Positions 61,754-64,000 of a DNA stretch of 64,000 bases are shown here, one piece after another. Each line of letters opens with the position of its first letter. Position 1 is the stretch's first letter. This DNA comes from Brevundimonas sp. Lineage in GTDB: Bacteria; Pseudomonadota; Alphaproteobacteria; Caulobacterales; Caulobacteraceae. Location of the stretch: NCBI RefSeq assembly GCF_004210735.1, contig NZ_SDZL01000003.1, positions 16,420 to 80,419 of the forward strand, given 5' to 3'. The position numbers were made by a program, and so were the translations under genes. The notes below the pieces were generated by a model, which made no database searches, was not told where the DNA came from, and saw only the letters and a list, made by a program, of their open reading frames with translations.

Positions 61754-64000
61754 TCAGCGGCGCCACCATCCGCGCTTGGGCTTGGACGGCGGAGCGGTGA
61801 TCTGGTTCGGATCATTGGCGATGATCTCGGACAGATCAGCCTCGGGCGTCGGGGCCGGGCGGGCCTCGACCAGAACGGCCGGCTGGCCTTCGGCGGCGGC
61901 TTCGGCCGGGGTGACATCCAGTTCGACCGGTTCGCCGACCGGAACGGTCTCGTTCGGCTCAACGACGGTGATGTCGGGCTGAACCTCTTCGACCGCATCG
62001 GCCTGGGCCGGTTCAACCACGGCGTCCTCGGCCAGGACCGCTTCGCCACCGACGTCGGCGGCGACCTTGCGGCGCACGCGGCGGCGCTTGGGCTGTTCGA
62101 TCAGGGCAGGGGCGGCGTCTTCGACAGTGGGCGCCTCGACGGCGATCGGCGTGTCGGAATCGCCTTCCGGGGGCATGCCCTCGGTCGTGGCGCGGGCCTC
62201 GACCTTCACCTCGTGCGGCAGGCCACGCTCGCCACCGCGTCCGCCGCGACGGCGACGACGACGGCGGCCGCCCTCGCGTTCACCGTCAAGGCGTTCACCT
62301 TCAGGGCGTTCGCCCTGTTCGTCGGCACGATCCTGGGCCGGGGCGGGGCGTTCGGCGCGAACCGGCGCGGATTCGGTCGGGTTGATGGGGTCGAACCAGA
62401 CATAGGGGTCGTCCAGCGACGGTGTGCGGCCGCGCACCCAGGTGAAGGCGTCGCGTTCACCGTCCTCGCGCATGCGGCGACCGCCACGGCGGCCGCGACG
62501 GCGGCGACGGCCGGCCTCGCTGTCGTCGTCGTCAGTCGCGAGTTCGCCCGCTTCGACGGTTTCGCCTTCGGACGCTTCGGCGCCCTCGTCGTCACGGCGT
62601 CCGCCGCGGCGACGGCGGCGACCACGGCCACGGCCGCCTTCGCCACGCTCGGCCCGCTCGCGCGGTTCGTCGTCGTCGGAATCCTCGCGGTCCAGGGCGA
62701 CCTCGTCCTCATCTTCCTCGATCACCTCGTCTTCGTACTCGTCCACGAAGGCGGAATCGTCGAAGCCGTCATCCAGGTCGATCAGGTGGGCCGGCGTCTC
62801 CTGAGGCACGAAGTCCTCGTTGGTTTCGGTCCGGTCGATGTTGTGCTCGCCCTGACCCAGGCTGTCGTCGATCTGGACGATGACGCTGAGGCCGCGGCGT
62901 TGCTGCAGGCGCTGCAGATAGTCGCGCTTGTGGTTCAGGATATAGAGGCCGACGGCCGTGCAGACGCGCAGGATCACGGCGCCCGCGCCGTTCTTGCCCG
63001 CCTCGATGTCGACGGCGCGCAGGGTCATCAGGGCGGCGGATTCAGCTGAGCGGATACGGCCGGTGCCCTGGCAGTGGGCGCACGCCTCGGTCGCGCCCTC
63101 GATCACGCCCAGGCGGCGGCGTTGACGGCTGATCTCCATCAGGCCGAAGCCGGAGATGCGGCCCATCTGGATGCGGGCGCGATCCTTGGCCAGCGCGTCC
63201 TTCAGCGCCTTTTCGACGGCGCGGTTGTTCTTGCCTTCATCCATGTCGATGAAGTCGATGACGATCAGGCCGGCGAGGTCGCGCAGGCGCAGCTGGCGGG
63301 CGGCCTCGACCGCCGCTTCCATGTTCGTCTTGGTCGCCGTCGCCTCGACGTTGCGCTCCTTGGTGGCGCGGCCCGAGTTGACGTCGATGGCCACCAGGGC
63401 CTCGGTCTGGTTGATGACCAGATAGCCGCCCGACTTCAGCGGCACGACCGGCTGGTGGATCTGGGTCAGCAGTTCTTCGATGCCATTGGCGGCGAAGAGA
63501 GGCTTTGAGCCCTGGTACAGGTGAATCTTCTTGGACTGCGAGGGCATCAGCACACGCATGAAGTCGCGCGCTTCCTTGAAGCCCTCGACCCCCTCGACCT
63601 GGATGCCGTCGAAATCCTTGTCGTACATGTCGCGCACGGCGCGGCGGACGAGGTTCTCTTCCTCATAGATGACGGCCGGGGCGTTCGACTTGAGCGTCGT
63701 CTCGCGGATCGTCTCCCACAGGCGCAGCAGATAGTCGTAGTCGCGCTGGATCTCGGCCTTGGTGCGCTTGGCGCCCGCGGTGCGGATGATCAGGCCCATG
63801 CCGGCCGGCACCGACAGCGAGGCGGCGGCGGCCTTGAGGCGCTTGCGGTCGGTCAGCGAGGTGATCTTGCGGCTGATGCCGCCGCCCTTGCCCGTGTTGG
63901 GCATCAGGACGCAGTAGCGGCCGGCCAGCGACAGCCAGGTGGTCAGGGCCGCGCCCTTGGCGCCGCGCTCGTCCTTGACGACCTGAACCAGCAGGATCTG
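61754..64000 (-). CDS. rne: Ribonuclease E, 5' end outside the window
   Basis: The visible 748 codons stay open to base 64000, so the S1 domain and start lie beyond. The catalytic core is seen: GLIIRTAGAKRTKAEIQRDY, VAIDVNSGRATKERNVEATA, LRDLAGLIVIDFIDMDEGKN, and the zinc-link CAHCQGTGRIRS. The C-terminal half is unstructured, with Arg- and Asp/Glu-rich blocks (RGRRRRRGGRRDDEGAEASE). The last residues PSKPKRGWWRR match the PNPase-binding GWW motif known from Caulobacter RNase E. The enzyme leads mRNA decay. Confidence 0.95.
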   Translation of the reverse strand, partial: QILLVQVVKDERGAKGAALTTWLSLAGRYCVLMPNTGKGGGISRKITSLTDRKRLKAAAASLSVPAGMGLIIRTAGAKRTKAEIQRDYDYLLRLWETIRETTLKSNAPAVIYEEENLVRRAVRDMYDKDFDGIQVEGVEGFKEARDFMRVLMPSQSKKIHLYQGSKPLFAANGIEELLTQIHQPVVPLKSGGYLVINQTEALVAIDVNSGRATKERNVEATATKTNMEAAVEAARQLRLRDLAGLIVIDFIDMDEGKNNRAVEKALKDALAKDRARIQMGRISGFGLMEISRQRRRLGVIEGATEACAHCQGTGRIRSAESAALMTLRAVDIEAGKNGAGAVILRVCTAVGLYILNHKRDYLQRLQQRRGLSVIVQIDDSLGQGEHNIDRTETNEDFVPQETPAHLIDLDDGFDDSAFVDEYEDEVIEEDEDEVALDREDSDDDEPRERAERGEGGRGRGRRRRRGGRRDDEGAEASEGETVEAGELATDDDDSEAGRRRRRGRRGGRRMREDGERDAFTWVRGRTPSLDDPYVWFDPINPTESAPVRAERPAPAQDRADEQGERPEGERLDGEREGGRRRRRRRGGRGGERGLPHEVKVEARATTEGMPPEGDSDTPIAVEAPTVEDAAPALIEQPKRRRVRRKVAADVGGEAVLAEDAVVEPAQADAVEEVQPDITVVEPNETVPVGEPVELDVTPAEAAAEGQPAVLVEARPAPTPEADLSEIIANDPNQITAPPSKPKRGWWRR

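Noticed and set aside
59552..63049. 1165-codon open frame on the plus strand opposite the DsbA, M48 and rne genes
   Set aside because: It spans three well-supported minus-strand genes and has no domain or ribosome-binding site; it reads as a mirror of RNase E repeats.

Overview
The window is GC-rich (about two-thirds G+C), densely coded DNA from a member of the Caulobacteraceae. Brevundimonas is my best guess; the genus is inference, not a search result. Support comes from a holdfast-type polysaccharide locus (hfsD/A/B, two GT2 transferases, hfsF, hfsE), a gatC-gatA-gatB cluster, an operon mreC-mreD-mrdA-mrdB, an RNase E tail ending in a Gly-Trp-Trp motif, and many 1- or 4-base start/stop overlaps. 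No rRNA, CRISPR, prophage or classical IS element is visible. There are two tRNAs, Thr(TGT) and Ser(GCT).

Layout. 1-3.7 kb: end of an RND efflux adaptor and a complete RND pump. 3.9-6.6 kb: cytochrome c, then feoA-feoB. 6.7-9.6 kb: TetR regulator, tRNA-Thr, DUF486, HIT, phage-holin-fold and DUF2239 proteins. 9.7-18.2 kb: topA, then a six-gene minus-strand operon ruvX - AEC carrier - pyrB - pyrC' - plsY - dprA. 18.2-22.6 kb: lipoprotein, then gatC-gatA and gatB, separated by a DUF559 nuclease cassette. 22.8-25.8 kb: two RcnB-like proteins, a GST and a Sel1-like protein. 25.8-34 kb: holdfast/exopolysaccharide cluster. 34.1-38.5 kb: tRNA-Ser, amtB, TorF-type porin, L,D-transpeptidase, rpmE. 38.6-45.8 kb: ABC exporter, GDPD, inositol-phosphatase family protein, efp, membrane protein, bfr, bfd, thiE. 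45.8-51.5 kb: MASE1 histidine kinase, Pro/Ala-rich secreted protein, VOC protein, ABC-2 transporter, DUF2975 plus XRE pair. 51.6-56.4 kb: mreC-mreD-mrdA-mrdB. 56.4-64 kb: DUF6173, proline iminopeptidase, DUF423, MFS, DsbA-like, M48 protease, and the 3' part of rne.

Themes. Iron handling recurs: feoAB brings Fe(II) in, while bfr and bfd store and release it, with a Fur/Irr-like palindrome in front of bfd. Envelope construction also recurs: Mre/PBP2/RodA elongation genes, an L,D-transpeptidase, a holdfast export system and plsY.

Most interesting signal. Structured intergenic repeats recur through the window. Each end has a fixed tip palindrome, then a second small stem whose sequence differs from copy to copy, usually with its pairing kept, then a conserved inner block; the whole unit is an inverted pair of such ends (about 150 bp). 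One variant has a DUF559 PD-(D/E)XK-type nuclease gene between its two ends and sits inside the gat gene cluster. I propose a nuclease plus structured-repeat system comparable in logic to REP/RAYT elements. A second, unrelated 40-bp element (three GTGCAC units between A- and T-tracts) occurs twice, each time between convergent genes. No stretch longer than 300 bases lacks a gene.
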